Below, one piece after another: positions 26,901-34,392 of a DNA stretch of 64,000 bases. The position numbers were made by a program, and so were the translations under genes. Source of the stretch: Streptomyces sp. CG 926 (GTDB lineage Bacteria; Actinomycetota; Actinomycetes; Streptomycetales; Streptomycetaceae); contig NZ_QGGZ01000008.1 in assembly GCF_003148825.1 (NCBI RefSeq), forward strand, positions 365,153 through 429,152. Reading direction: 5' to 3'. Numbering within the stretch: the first letter of the stretch is position 1; every line of letters begins with the position of its first letter. Below the pieces are notes generated by a model, which worked only from the letters and a program-made list of their open reading frames with translations, did not search any database and had not been told where the DNA came from.

Positions 26901-26955
26901 GATCTCGGCGAAGCAACAGACAAGGCCGTACTGGGACTTCGAGCCCCAACCGTAG
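23932..26955 (+). CDS. fxsT: FxSxx-system TIR-STAND (NB-ARC) TPR protein
   Basis: A 1007-residue three-part protein. Residues about 22-160 form a TIR domain (RFVISFAGFNRPWAVWIAHR, then VLLVLSERYFSAG); about 190-480 is an NB-ARC ATPase with Walker A LLGLSGVGKTQVA (residue 213), Walker B LMVFDGCD (290) and sensor DVIITSRN; from about 570 to the end are paired-helix TPRs (LAAQNNLAATYRLLGRY). STAND proteins of this layout oligomerise upon ligand sensing and activate the TIR. The canonical catalytic glutamate of TIR NADases is not evident. ATG 23932 has AGGGAG in front. Last gene of the block, followed by a terminator. Confidence 0.9.
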   Translation: MTTGSRQDREPAAQQPPQPPQPQRFVISFAGFNRPWAVWIAHRLEEHGHRVALQRWDPQNSPGIDQALDDLARSGSRVLLVLSERYFSAGTHTDEQWNTALRAVTDRHPDRFAAVCLTDAPLPSAVAVLEKTDLWGLDAYEAEYRVLRRLELPTDRIGTETGRRGPRFPNDPPEIWGRVPRRNPRFTGRNDVIGTLRQALIEAPPGASTVTLLGLSGVGKTQVATEYAYRFASEYDIVWWVPAEDRPTLRERLADLAPALGLPRGAGSYGEQIRAVLEALRRGTPYGRWLMVFDGCDNPDDLIDLLPSGAGDVIITSRNREWAARHTSLVEVPLYARPESITFIRRRALRLTADEADQLAEALEDYPLALDQTAGWLADSPLPVGDYLLLLQHRMDSREAVAVSDDYPLPFPTALAILLNNVRENFPDALALLRLFVFFAPGPVPLRLLREFPADDVPEQLAGLINDQIRWNAALNKLVQFSVVRLEYSDLAVEEGGGGLETVQLHRMVHGIVREDLSEGEAEPLARAVRQVLAAADPGRPSDSRLWPRYAELIPHLATSGVLTSSNPRIQNFLLHCLRYLILSGEYRTCLRLSEETDLIWRALLGEDHPKVRELSYQYGEALRNLGLFRRAETLTRARADRLAGERGDRDLETLRATSSYGGVLLCIARFEPAREIFEHCLATYRELLGEDDSTTLAAQNNLAATYRLLGRYQDAYDLDLDTLRRRERVLRTHHISTLSSGIACAMGLRLMGRYHEAQTRQEQGVKINTQVLGLEHPQTLRAEHNLGMCLRRSGDIPGAGLRLRTVWERATRVFGADYPWTLMVASDYATYLREYGDVGEARRISEDVVRGYQSQLGLAHPYSIGTVGNLGLVLRAQGERTAALSLAEQALVGMRGALGDRHPWTLGCALNATGHRNITGRLEDALDLSRETLRTAERVLGPDHPMSLSAQIALAADLRSVREHEEAAKHEDAGIKGLTRTLGAQHVHTISAKQQTRPYWDFEPQP

Positions 26956-26983
26956 GGGCCGGACGCGGTACGGGTCCGGCCCC
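26955..26983 (+). terminator. Terminator after fxsT
   Basis: GGGGCCGGAC (26955-26964) pairs perfectly with GTCCGGCCCC (26974-26983) around a 9-base loop, starting at the last base of the fxsT stop codon. It ends the 13-kb rightward block. Confidence 0.75.
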
Positions 26984-26998
26984 ATCACGCCTGGCGCC

Positions 26999-27028
26999 CG
27001 GTCCCGTGGAGGTGTCTCCACGGGACCG
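26999..27028 (-). terminator. Terminator after the small secreted-protein gene
   Basis: CGGTCCCGTGGAG (26999-27011) pairs perfectly with CTCCACGGGACCG (27016-27028) around a 4-base loop, 14 bp past the stop of the leftward gene. Together with the previous hairpin it isolates the convergent genes. Confidence 0.8.
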
Positions 27029-27042
27029 GACCCCGGAGAGGG

Positions 27043-27417
27043 TCACTTGAGCTGGATGCTGGCCCCGAAAATGTTGCCGACCTCCGCGCATTCCTTGACG
27101 TCGTCCCGGCTGAAATACGGGGTACTGGCGGTGCCCGTCAGACCCTTGGCAGTCGCGGTGCAGTACCACTTGCGCGGCGTCTTGTAGGCCACCTTCCAGA
27201 CCTCGCTCTTTCCCGCCGCCATGTTTCCGGAGCATTGCGTCGCGATGTCCGTGTGGACGCAGATGTTCGCGATGGTCGCCGAGAAGTTGCTGAGGCGGAA
27301 GGCCGCGAGCGGTGCCGCCTGGCTCGCCGGTGCGGTCACGATCATCCCAGCTCCGACGGCTGCCACCATCCCGGCGACCGTGGCCAGCCGGGTGGTCCTC
27401 TTGACGGTTCGGGACAT
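27043..27417 (-). CDS. Small secreted protein of unknown function
   Basis: A 124-residue protein with a clear Sec signal peptide: basic start (MSRTVKRTTR), hydrophobic stretch and an APASQA-A cleavage site after about 35 residues. The mature part has four cysteines (CVHTDIATQC, WYCTAT and KECAEV), compatible with two disulphides, and aromatic/Gly-rich beta-like segments. I do not recognise the family. ATG 27417 has GGAGG at ideal spacing. It lies outside the operon of the FxSxx block. The upstream region is notably AT-rich with a TAGAAT-like -10 (27437-27442 on the other strand). Confidence 0.8.
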   Translation of the reverse strand: MSRTVKRTTRLATVAGMVAAVGAGMIVTAPASQAAPLAAFRLSNFSATIANICVHTDIATQCSGNMAAGKSEVWKVAYKTPRKWYCTATAKGLTGTASTPYFSRDDVKECAEVGNIFGASIQLK

Positions 27418-27762
27418 GGTGCCTCCAGTTGTAGTAATTCTATGCTGCAATATAGGAATTGATCGGCCTGTGCGTGGGGACAGTCGAATCGGTGGAGCTC
27501 CGGCGAATCGTCGCATCGAAGTGTCAATGCCCCGATCGACTGCGTTGCATTTCGGACACCCTCTTATCGGATTCGCATTCCACGATCGCTCCGATATGCC
27601 CGTTGTCGTGCCGGCGGTAAAGTATTCAACTTTCCGGAACTCGACCCGTCCGTCCGGAGCCGGCGGACGTCGGAACAGGATCGGCACACGCGGCACTACG
27701 GAGAGTCAGGTCGGGAACGCGCCGTGACCGTTGTCTTGATCTTGGTGGTTCGCGGTCCGTCG
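27418..27762. other. AT-rich intergenic region
   Basis: A 345-bp region without a convincing gene. The part next to the secreted-protein start (27425-27465) is markedly AT-rich for this genome. A TAGAAT hexamer on the minus strand at 27442-27437 would give a short leader carrying the GGAGG site. The remainder, up to the end of the coiled-coil gene, has no recognised feature. Confidence 0.5.
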
Positions 27763-28131
27763 TCACAGCGCGCACCGGTGCTGCTCGGCCTGCTGGGCGA
27801 GCTCGCCGCGCTCCCGGCGGGCCGCGTCCGCCTCCTCGCGCACCGTGTCGAGACGCTCCTCCAGTTGGGCGACCCGCTCGCGGTAGCGCCCCGGCTCGGC
27901 CCGTACGAACTCCACGTCGGCCACCTGCTGCGCGGACTCCTGGCGGATCTTGTCCGTGTCCTCCGCGAACCGGTGCTTGGCCCCGTCCAGCTGGGCGATG
28001 GCCAGGTCCGCGGCCTCCTCCGCCGACGCGGTGCGCCGTTCGGCCTTCAGGGTCCGCCGGGCCGCGGCCTCGGTCGCCGCCCGTGCGGCCTTCGCGGCCT
28101 CCGCCCGGCGCTTCTCGGCCCGGCCCCTCAT
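27763..28131 (-). CDS. Coiled-coil hypothetical protein
   Basis: A 122-residue protein that is almost entirely charged helix (AEKRRAEAAKAARAATEAAA and ERVAQLEERLDTVREEAD), so a coiled coil. It starts 15 bp after the terminator hairpin of the kgd gene and has no strong ribosome site. High Ala/Arg/Glu content can mimic coding in GC-rich DNA, but helical heptads and third-position GC suggest a real gene. I do not recognise a family. Start at ATG 28131 is the least certain part. Confidence 0.5.
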   Translation of the reverse strand: MRGRAEKRRAEAAKAARAATEAAARRTLKAERRTASAEEAADLAIAQLDGAKHRFAEDTDKIRQESAQQVADVEFVRAEPGRYRERVAQLEERLDTVREEADAARRERGELAQQAEQHRCAL

Positions 28132-28145
28132 GGGGCCAGGACAGC

Positions 28146-28182
28146 CGGAAGGCCCGGCCCCCGTGAGGGGCCGGGCCTTCCG
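28146..28182 (-). terminator. Terminator after kgd
   Basis: CGGAAGGCCCGGCCCC (28146-28161) and GGGGCCGGGCCTTCCG (28167-28182) form a perfect 16-bp stem with a 5-base loop, 20 bp past the kgd stop. Confidence 0.85.
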
Positions 28183-28202
28183 TACTGCTGGGATCGGGGC
28201 GG

Positions 28203-31200
28203 TTACGCCTCGAAGACCTCGTTCATCAGCTGCTGCTGCTCCGCCTGGTGGCGCTTCGCGGAGCCCACCGCCGGCGAGGAGCCGTGCGGCCGCGAGATGC
28301 GGCGCAGGCGCTCGCCCGCCGGGACGTCCGCGCCGACCGCCAGGTCGAGGTGGTCGATCAGGTTCAGCGCGATGAACGGCCACGCACCCTGGTTCGCCGG
28401 CTCCTCCTGGGCCCAGATGTACTTCGCCGCGTTCGGGAACTTGGCGATCTCGGCCTGGAGCTCCGCGCCCGCCAGCGGGTACAGCCGCTCGATGCGGATG
28501 ATCGCGGTGTCCGTGACGCCACGCTTCTCGCGCTCGGCCTCCAGGTCGTAGTAGACCTTGCCGGCGCAGAAGACGACCTTGCGGACCGCGTTCGCGTCCA
28601 CCGTGCTGTCACCGATGACCGGACGGAACGCTCCGGTCGTGAACTCCTCCGCCTTCGACGCCGCCGCCTTCAGACGCAGCATCGACTTCGGGGTGAAGAC
28701 GATGAGCGGCTTGTGGTGCGGGTTGTGGACCTGCCAGCGCAGCAGGTGGAAGTAGTTCGACGGCAGGGTGGGCATGGCCACCGTCATGTTGTCCTGCGCG
28801 CACATCTGGAGGAAGCGCTCGGGACGCGCGGACGAGTGGTCCGGGCCCTGGCCCTCGTAGCCGTGCGGGAGGAGCAGCGTGACGCCGGAGGTCTGGCCCC
28901 ACTTCTGCTCGGCCGAGGAGATGAACTCGTCGACGACGGTCTGCGCGCCGTTGACGAAGTCACCGAACTGGGCCTCCCAGAGGACCAGCGCGTCCGGACG
29001 GGCCAGCGAGTAGCCGTACTCGAAGCCCATGGCCGCGTACTCGGAGAGCAGCGAGTCGTAGACGTTGTAGCGGGCCTGGTCGTCCGACAGGTACAGGAGC
29101 GGCGTGTAGTCCTCGCCCGTCTCCCGGTCGATGAGGACCGCGTGACGCTGACCGAAGGTGCCACGGCGGGAGTCCTGGCCGGACAGCCGGACCGGGGTGC
29201 CCTCCATCAGCAGCGAGCCGAAGGCGAGGGTCTCGCCCATGCCCCAGTCGATGGTGCCCTCGTCGATCATCGCCGCGCGGCGCTGCAGCTGCGGCAGCAG
29301 ACGCGGGTGGACGGTGACGCCCTCGGGGATGGTGACCTGGGACTCGGCGATCCGCTTGACGACGTCCTGGGAGATCGCGGTGTTCACGGCGACCGGGAAG
29401 TCGGGCTGCGGGGTCGGGGACGGCGCCGCGACGGCGGGCTGCGTGGAGGCCTCGCGGACCTCCGCGAAGACCTTCTCCAGCTGGCCCTGGAAGTCCTGGA
29501 GCGCCTGCTCGGCCTCTTCCAGCGTGATGTCGCCACGACCGATGAGGGACTCGGTGTAGAGCTTGCGCACCGAGCGCTTCTTGTCGATCAGGTCGTACAT
29601 CAGCGGCTGCGTGAACGCCGGGTTGTCGGACTCGTTGTGGCCGCGACGGCGGTAGCAGATGAGGTCGATGACCACGTCCTTGTTGAACGCCTGACGGAAC
29701 TCGAAGGCGAGGCGCGCGACGCGCACCACGGCCTCCGGGTCGTCGCCGTTCACGTGGAAGATCGGCGCCTCGATCATGCGGGCCACGTCGGTCGCGTACA
29801 TGGACGAACGCGAGGACTCCGGGGCGGCGGTGAAGCCGACCTGGTTGTTGATGACCACGTGCACGGTGCCGCCGGTGCGGTAGCCGCGCAGCTGCGACAT
29901 GTTCAGCGTCTCGGCGACGACGCCCTGGCCCGCGAAGGCCGCGTCGCCGTGGAGCGCGAGGGGCAGGACCGTGAAGTCCGTGCCGCCCTTGTTGATGACG
30001 TCCTGCTTGGCGCGGGCGACACCCTCCAGGACCGGGTCCACCGCCTCCAGGTGCGAGGGGTTCGCGACGAGCGAGACCTTGATCTGCTCGCCGTCCAGGC
30101 CCGTGAAGGTGCCCTCGGCGCCCAGGTGGTACTTGACGTCGCCGGAGCCGTGCATGGACTTCGGGTCGAGGTTGCCCTCGAACTCGCGGAAGATCTGCGC
30201 GTACGACTTGCCGACGATGTTCGCAAGGACGTTCAGGCGGCCACGGTGGGCCATGCCGATGACGACCTCTTCGAGACGGGCCTCGGCGGCCGAGTCGATG
30301 ACGGCGTCGAGCAGCGGGATGACGGACTCGCCGCCCTCCAGGGAGAACCGCTTCTGGCCGACGTACTTCGTCTGCAGGAAGGTCTCGAAGGCCTCCGCCG
30401 CGTTCAGCCGGCGCAGGATGCGCAGCTGCTCCTCGCGCTCCGGCTTCGAGTGCGGGCGCTCGATGCGGTCCTGGATCCAGCGGCGCTGCTTCGGGTCCTG
30501 GATGTGCATGAACTCGACGCCGGTGGTGCGGCAGTACGAGTCGCGCAGCACGCCGAGGATGTCGCGGAGCTTCATCATCGACTTGCCGGAGAAGCCGCCG
30601 ACCGCGAACTCGCGCTCCAGGTCCCACAGGGTGAGGCCGTGCTCGGTGATGTCGAGGTCGGGGTGCTTGCGCTGCTTGTACTCCAGCGGGTCGGTGTCGG
30701 CCATGACGTGGCCGCGGACCCGGTAGGAGTGGATCAGCTCGAAGACGCGGGCGGCCTTCGTGACGTCGTCGTCGTGCGAGGCGTCGATGTCCCGGTTCCA
30801 GCGGACGGGCTCGTACGGGATGCGCAGCGACTCGAAGACGGCGTCGTAGAAGCCGTCCTCGCCGAGCAGCAGGTTCGCGACGATGCGCAGGAACTCGCCG
30901 GAGGCCGCGCCCTGGATGACCCGGTGGTCGTAGGTCGAGGTCAGGGTCATGACCTTGGAGATGCCCAGCTTGTTCAGGGTGTCCTGCGAGGTGCCCTGGA
31001 ACTCGGCGGGGTAGTCCATGGAGCCGACGCCCATGATGACCGACTGTCCGGGCATCAGGCGGGGCACGGAGTGCACGGTGCCCAGGCCGCCGGGGTTGGT
31101 CAGCGAGACGGTGACGCCGGTGAAGTCGTCCATCGTCAGCTTGCCGACACGGGCGCGGCGGACGATGTCCTCGTAGGCCTGCCAGAACTCGAAGAAGTTG

Positions 31201-32069
31201 AGGGTCTCGGCCTTCTTGATGCCGGCGACGACGAGCTGGCGGTCACCGTTGGGCTTCACCAGGTCGATCGCGAGACCGAAGTTGATGTGCTCCGGCTTGA
31301 CCAGGGTCGGCTTGCCGTCCTTCTCCGCGAAGGAGTAGTTCATGGCCGGCATGGCCTTGATCGCCTGCACCATCGCGTAGCCGATCAGGTGCGTGAAGGA
31401 GATCTTCCCGCCCCGGGCGCGCTTGAGGTGGTTGTTGATGACGATGCGGTTGTCGAACAGCAGCTTCACCGGGACGGCGCGGACGGAGGTGGCCGTCGGC
31501 ACGTCGAGGGAGGCGTTCATGTTCTTGGCGACAGCCGCCGCCGGGCCGCGGAGCGTCACCAGCTCGGGGCCCGCGGGGGCCTCGGTGGCGGGCGCGGCCT
31601 TCTGGGGGGCTACGGAGGAGGGGGCGGGCGCGGCCGGTGCGGCGGCCGGGGCCTGGGAGGTGACAGTCACAGCAGGGGCACCAGAGGGGGTGGCAGGAGC
31701 AGGGGCAGGATCTGACACAGGCGTGGGCGCGGCCGTCGGGGCAGGGGCTGCGGCGCGCGCCGCCCCCGTGGCGGCGGCGTCGGTGACCTGCGGCGCCGCG
31801 GGGACGGCGGGGGCGGCCTGTGCGGAGGCGCCGTCCGTCGTCGCGGGCTTCTCGGGACCGTCCGACTTCACCGGAGCGACAGCGCCCCCCGGCTTGTAGT
31901 CGGCGAAGAAGTCCCACCAGGCCCGGTCGACCGAATTCGGGTCCTGGAGGTACTGCTGGTAGATCTCGTCGACGAGCCACTCATTCGCGCCGAAGCCTGA
32001 GGCAGGGTTCTTCCCGCCCTCTGCTGCTTCGGTCGTGGTGCTCGAGTTACTGGGGGACTGTGGCGACAC
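28203..32069 (-). CDS. kgd: Multifunctional 2-oxoglutarate dehydrogenase/decarboxylase (E1-E2 fusion)
   Basis: A 1288-residue actinobacterial Kgd-type enzyme of the TCA cycle. N-terminal NEWLVDEIYQQYLQDP segment, then a Pro/Ala linker, an E2-like succinyltransferase core (YDHRVIQGAASGEFL; Gln replaces the usual Asp) and the thiamine-dependent E1 with GMAHRGRLNVLANIVGK, GDAAFAGQGVVAETLN and VINNQVGFTAAPESSRSS. There is no lipoyl domain, as in the mycobacterial enzyme. It works with separate lipoyl/E3 parts of the pyruvate complex and is controlled by an FHA protein (GarA/OdhI) elsewhere. GTG 32069 has GAAGAGGGCGG upstream; the long open frame before it has no similarity. Confidence 0.95.
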   Translation of the reverse strand: MSPQSPSNSSTTTEAAEGGKNPASGFGANEWLVDEIYQQYLQDPNSVDRAWWDFFADYKPGGAVAPVKSDGPEKPATTDGASAQAAPAVPAAPQVTDAAATGAARAAAPAPTAAPTPVSDPAPAPATPSGAPAVTVTSQAPAAAPAAPAPSSVAPQKAAPATEAPAGPELVTLRGPAAAVAKNMNASLDVPTATSVRAVPVKLLFDNRIVINNHLKRARGGKISFTHLIGYAMVQAIKAMPAMNYSFAEKDGKPTLVKPEHINFGLAIDLVKPNGDRQLVVAGIKKAETLNFFEFWQAYEDIVRRARVGKLTMDDFTGVTVSLTNPGGLGTVHSVPRLMPGQSVIMGVGSMDYPAEFQGTSQDTLNKLGISKVMTLTSTYDHRVIQGAASGEFLRIVANLLLGEDGFYDAVFESLRIPYEPVRWNRDIDASHDDDVTKAARVFELIHSYRVRGHVMADTDPLEYKQRKHPDLDITEHGLTLWDLEREFAVGGFSGKSMMKLRDILGVLRDSYCRTTGVEFMHIQDPKQRRWIQDRIERPHSKPEREEQLRILRRLNAAEAFETFLQTKYVGQKRFSLEGGESVIPLLDAVIDSAAEARLEEVVIGMAHRGRLNVLANIVGKSYAQIFREFEGNLDPKSMHGSGDVKYHLGAEGTFTGLDGEQIKVSLVANPSHLEAVDPVLEGVARAKQDVINKGGTDFTVLPLALHGDAAFAGQGVVAETLNMSQLRGYRTGGTVHVVINNQVGFTAAPESSRSSMYATDVARMIEAPIFHVNGDDPEAVVRVARLAFEFRQAFNKDVVIDLICYRRRGHNESDNPAFTQPLMYDLIDKKRSVRKLYTESLIGRGDITLEEAEQALQDFQGQLEKVFAEVREASTQPAVAAPSPTPQPDFPVAVNTAISQDVVKRIAESQVTIPEGVTVHPRLLPQLQRRAAMIDEGTIDWGMGETLAFGSLLMEGTPVRLSGQDSRRGTFGQRHAVLIDRETGEDYTPLLYLSDDQARYNVYDSLLSEYAAMGFEYGYSLARPDALVLWEAQFGDFVNGAQTVVDEFISSAEQKWGQTSGVTLLLPHGYEGQGPDHSSARPERFLQMCAQDNMTVAMPTLPSNYFHLLRWQVHNPHHKPLIVFTPKSMLRLKAAASKAEEFTTGAFRPVIGDSTVDANAVRKVVFCAGKVYYDLEAEREKRGVTDTAIIRIERLYPLAGAELQAEIAKFPNAAKYIWAQEEPANQGAWPFIALNLIDHLDLAVGADVPAGERLRRISRPHGSSPAVGSAKRHQAEQQQLMNEVFEA

Positions 32070-32340
32070 GGCGGCAACCGCCCTCTTCCGCTTCACAAGG
32101 TATGGACAGCGGGAATAAAGGCTACGCCTCCTCGGGCGCTGCATGCAGGCCGGGCGGTACTTACGTCGCGCAGGTCACATCGAACGGCGGGTTTCGGCAC
32201 GTGGAATGGCGGGAAACGAGCCTGGTTCGGGTAGGCGGCACCCAGGTTGCGGCCCCCTTGGCTTCGCACCCCTGACGGACCCCGGGTACGTGTGGCCGAG
32301 ATCATGTCCTTCCCACTCGAACCCTACGTCAACACGACAC

Positions 32341-33432
32341 CTACGAGCTGCCCGGAAGCGTGACGAGGATGCGGCAGCCACGTGACGATTCGGCCACTCC
32401 GATCCGGCCCCCGTGCAGCTCCACGGCCCAGCGGGCGATCGCCAGGCCCAGTCCGGTGCCTCCGTCGCCGCCGCGCGCGCTGCCCCGGTTGAACCGCTCG
32501 AAGACGCGGTGGCGCTCCGCCTCGGGGATGCCGGGGCCCTCGTCCCGTACCTCCAGCACCAGACTGCCGGGTGCGTCGCCGGTCCGGGCACGGACCGTGA
32601 CCCGGCCGTGCGGCGGGCTGTGCTTGACCGCGTTGTCGATCAGATTCGCCACCACCTGGTGCAACCGCTCGGCGTCCGCGTGCGCCCACAGTTCGGGCGG
32701 GAAGACGTCCAGGTGCAGGTGCACGTCGTTACGGGTGTGCCCGCCCGAGCCGGAGAGCAGCCCCGGCCGACCGGCGGCCGCCAGCCGCGATTCCTTCAGG
32801 ACGCCCGACAGGTACGGCCACACCTCGAAGCGGCGGGCGCGCAGCGGGACCACGCCGTTGTCCACCCGGGACAGGTCCAGCAGGGTCTCCACGAGCCCAC
32901 CGAGCCGCTCGGTCTGCTTGAGCATCGTGCGCATGGTCTCGGGATCGGCGGCCGAGACCCCGTCCACCACGTTCTCCAGCACCGCCCGCAGTGCCGCGAT
33001 CGGCGTGCGCAGCTCGTGCGAGACGTTGGCGACGAGCTCCTTGCGGTGCCGGTCCACGGCCTCCAGGTCGTCCGCCATCAAATTGATGGTGGCGGCCAGG
33101 TCACCGAGCTCGTCGCGGCGACCCGCCCCGCGTACCCGCCGGGTGAAGTCGCCGTGGGATATCGCCCGGGCCACCCTCGTCATCTCGTCCAGCGGCGCCG
33201 TCAGGCTGTGCGCCACGAACTGGGTGATCAGCATGGAGGCGATCACCGAGAAGACGGTGATGAAGCGCAGCTCGGTGTCGGTGCGCAGGGCGACCAGGAG
33301 CAGGCCCGTCGTGATGAAGACCGAGACCACCACGAGCGTGCCCAGCTTGGTCTTGATCGAGAAGGGCGAGAAGGGTCGCAGCCCCGCCACCGGCCGTTGC
33401 CGCGGCCGCAGCCGGTTCGGCTGGCCGCTCAC
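32341..33432 (-). CDS. Two-component sensor histidine kinase
   Basis: A 363-residue membrane kinase. Two hydrophobic stretches near the N-terminus (TLVVVSVFITTGLLLVAL and ITVFSVIASMLITQFVAH) flank only a short periplasmic piece, then HAMP (SLTAPLDEMTRVARAISHGD), the HisKA box HELRTPIAAL, and a HATPase with N-box ANLIDNAVKHSPP and G boxes DEGPGIPE and GGTGLGLAIAR. Signal is probably sensed in or near the membrane. GTG start at 33432 overlaps the response regulator stop (GTGA), so the pair is translationally coupled. Confidence 0.93.
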   Translation of the reverse strand: MSGQPNRLRPRQRPVAGLRPFSPFSIKTKLGTLVVVSVFITTGLLLVALRTDTELRFITVFSVIASMLITQFVAHSLTAPLDEMTRVARAISHGDFTRRVRGAGRRDELGDLAATINLMADDLEAVDRHRKELVANVSHELRTPIAALRAVLENVVDGVSAADPETMRTMLKQTERLGGLVETLLDLSRVDNGVVPLRARRFEVWPYLSGVLKESRLAAAGRPGLLSGSGGHTRNDVHLHLDVFPPELWAHADAERLHQVVANLIDNAVKHSPPHGRVTVRARTGDAPGSLVLEVRDEGPGIPEAERHRVFERFNRGSARGGDGGTGLGLAIARWAVELHGGRIGVAESSRGCRILVTLPGSS

Positions 33433-34169
33433 GGCTGGGCCGGGGTCTCCAGGGCGTACCCGACGCCGTGGACCGTACGGATCCGCTCCGCGCCGATCTT
33501 GCGCCGCAGGGCCTTGATGTGGCTGTCGACGGTACGGGTCCCGGACGCGTCGGCCCAGTCCCACACCTCGGCCAGCAGCTGCTCGCGGGAGAGCACCGCC
33601 CGCGGGGTGCCGGCCAGGCACACCAGCAGGTCGAACTCGGTCGGGGTCAGGTGCACGTCCTCGGTGTGCACCCGGACCCGGCGCTGCGCGTGGTCGATCT
33701 CCAGATCGCCCAGTCGCAGGGTGGCGCCGCGCGGGGTGTGCGCGGCCATGGTGGCCCGCTCCACGCGCCGCAGCAGTACGTGCACCCGGGCGGCCAGCTC
33801 GCGCATCGAGAACGGCTTGGTCATGTAGTCGTCCGCGCCGACCCCGAGCCCGACCAGCAGGTCGGTCTCGTCGTCGCGGGCGGTGAGCATGAGGACCGGC
33901 ACGGGCCGCTGGGCCTGGACCCGGCGGCAGACCTCCAGACCGTCGAAGCCCGGCAGCATGATGTCGAGGACCAGCAGCTCGGGCAGCCAGCTCTCGGCCG
34001 CCGTGACGGCCGAGGGGCCGTCGCCGGCGGTCTGCACCTGGAAGCCCTCGGCGCGCAGGCGGGCCGCGATGGCCTCGGCGATGGTGTGGTCGTCCTCGAC
34101 GACCAGCACACGCCGCTGGGCGCCGGGTGTCGCCGCGGCGCCCTGATGGGTGGTGTGTGTCTGTTCCAT
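33429..34169 (-). CDS. OmpR-family response regulator
   Basis: A 246-residue regulator with a receiver domain (VLVVEDDHTIAEAIAARL; phospho-acceptor Asp in LLVLDIMLPGFDGLEV; TARDDETD) and an OmpR winged helix ending GVGYALETP. It receives phosphate from the adjacent kinase and binds direct repeats at target promoters, not seen here. ATG 34169 has AGGGG upstream. A 16-residue Thr/Ala-rich leader precedes the receiver. The pair lies upstream of kgd, an order common in Streptomyces. Confidence 0.93.
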   Translation of the reverse strand: MEQTHTTHQGAAATPGAQRRVLVVEDDHTIAEAIAARLRAEGFQVQTAGDGPSAVTAAESWLPELLVLDIMLPGFDGLEVCRRVQAQRPVPVLMLTARDDETDLLVGLGVGADDYMTKPFSMRELAARVHVLLRRVERATMAAHTPRGATLRLGDLEIDHAQRRVRVHTEDVHLTPTEFDLLVCLAGTPRAVLSREQLLAEVWDWADASGTRTVDSHIKALRRKIGAERIRTVHGVGYALETPAQP

Positions 34170-34290
34170 GTCCGCCCCTGAAGATCCCGCGTGAATGGGG
34201 TGCAGCGTAGAGGAGGCGTCGGCCTGCGGCTACGTGGGGTTCGGACATGGCATATGTGCTTGACCACAGTAAACGGAATGTGACGTACCG

Positions 34291-34319
34291 GGTGCCGGTC
34301 CCCCCACGGGACCGACACC
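34291..34319 (-). terminator. Hairpin after the GH3 gene
   Basis: GGTGCCGGTCCC (34291-34302) and GGGACCGACACC (34308-34319) form a stem with one internal C-A mismatch and a 5-base loop, about 75 bp past the GH3 stop on the leftward strand. Confidence 0.55.
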
Positions 34320-34392
34320 CGACGGGCGAGACCGGTCAGGTGCCTCGCCGTTGCTGCCCTCCGAGGGGCGTTCGGGGGGTGCCCGGGAGCAC

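Noticed and set aside
28248..31715. Very long open frame on the plus strand opposite kgd
   Set aside because: It mirrors the kgd coding strand in a GC-rich genome, is rich in Arg/Val/Asp repeats and has no domain. A shadow frame.
34215..34290. Possible small gene between the response regulator and GH3 genes
   Set aside because: No ribosome site and no conserved pattern; treated as leader or terminator region.
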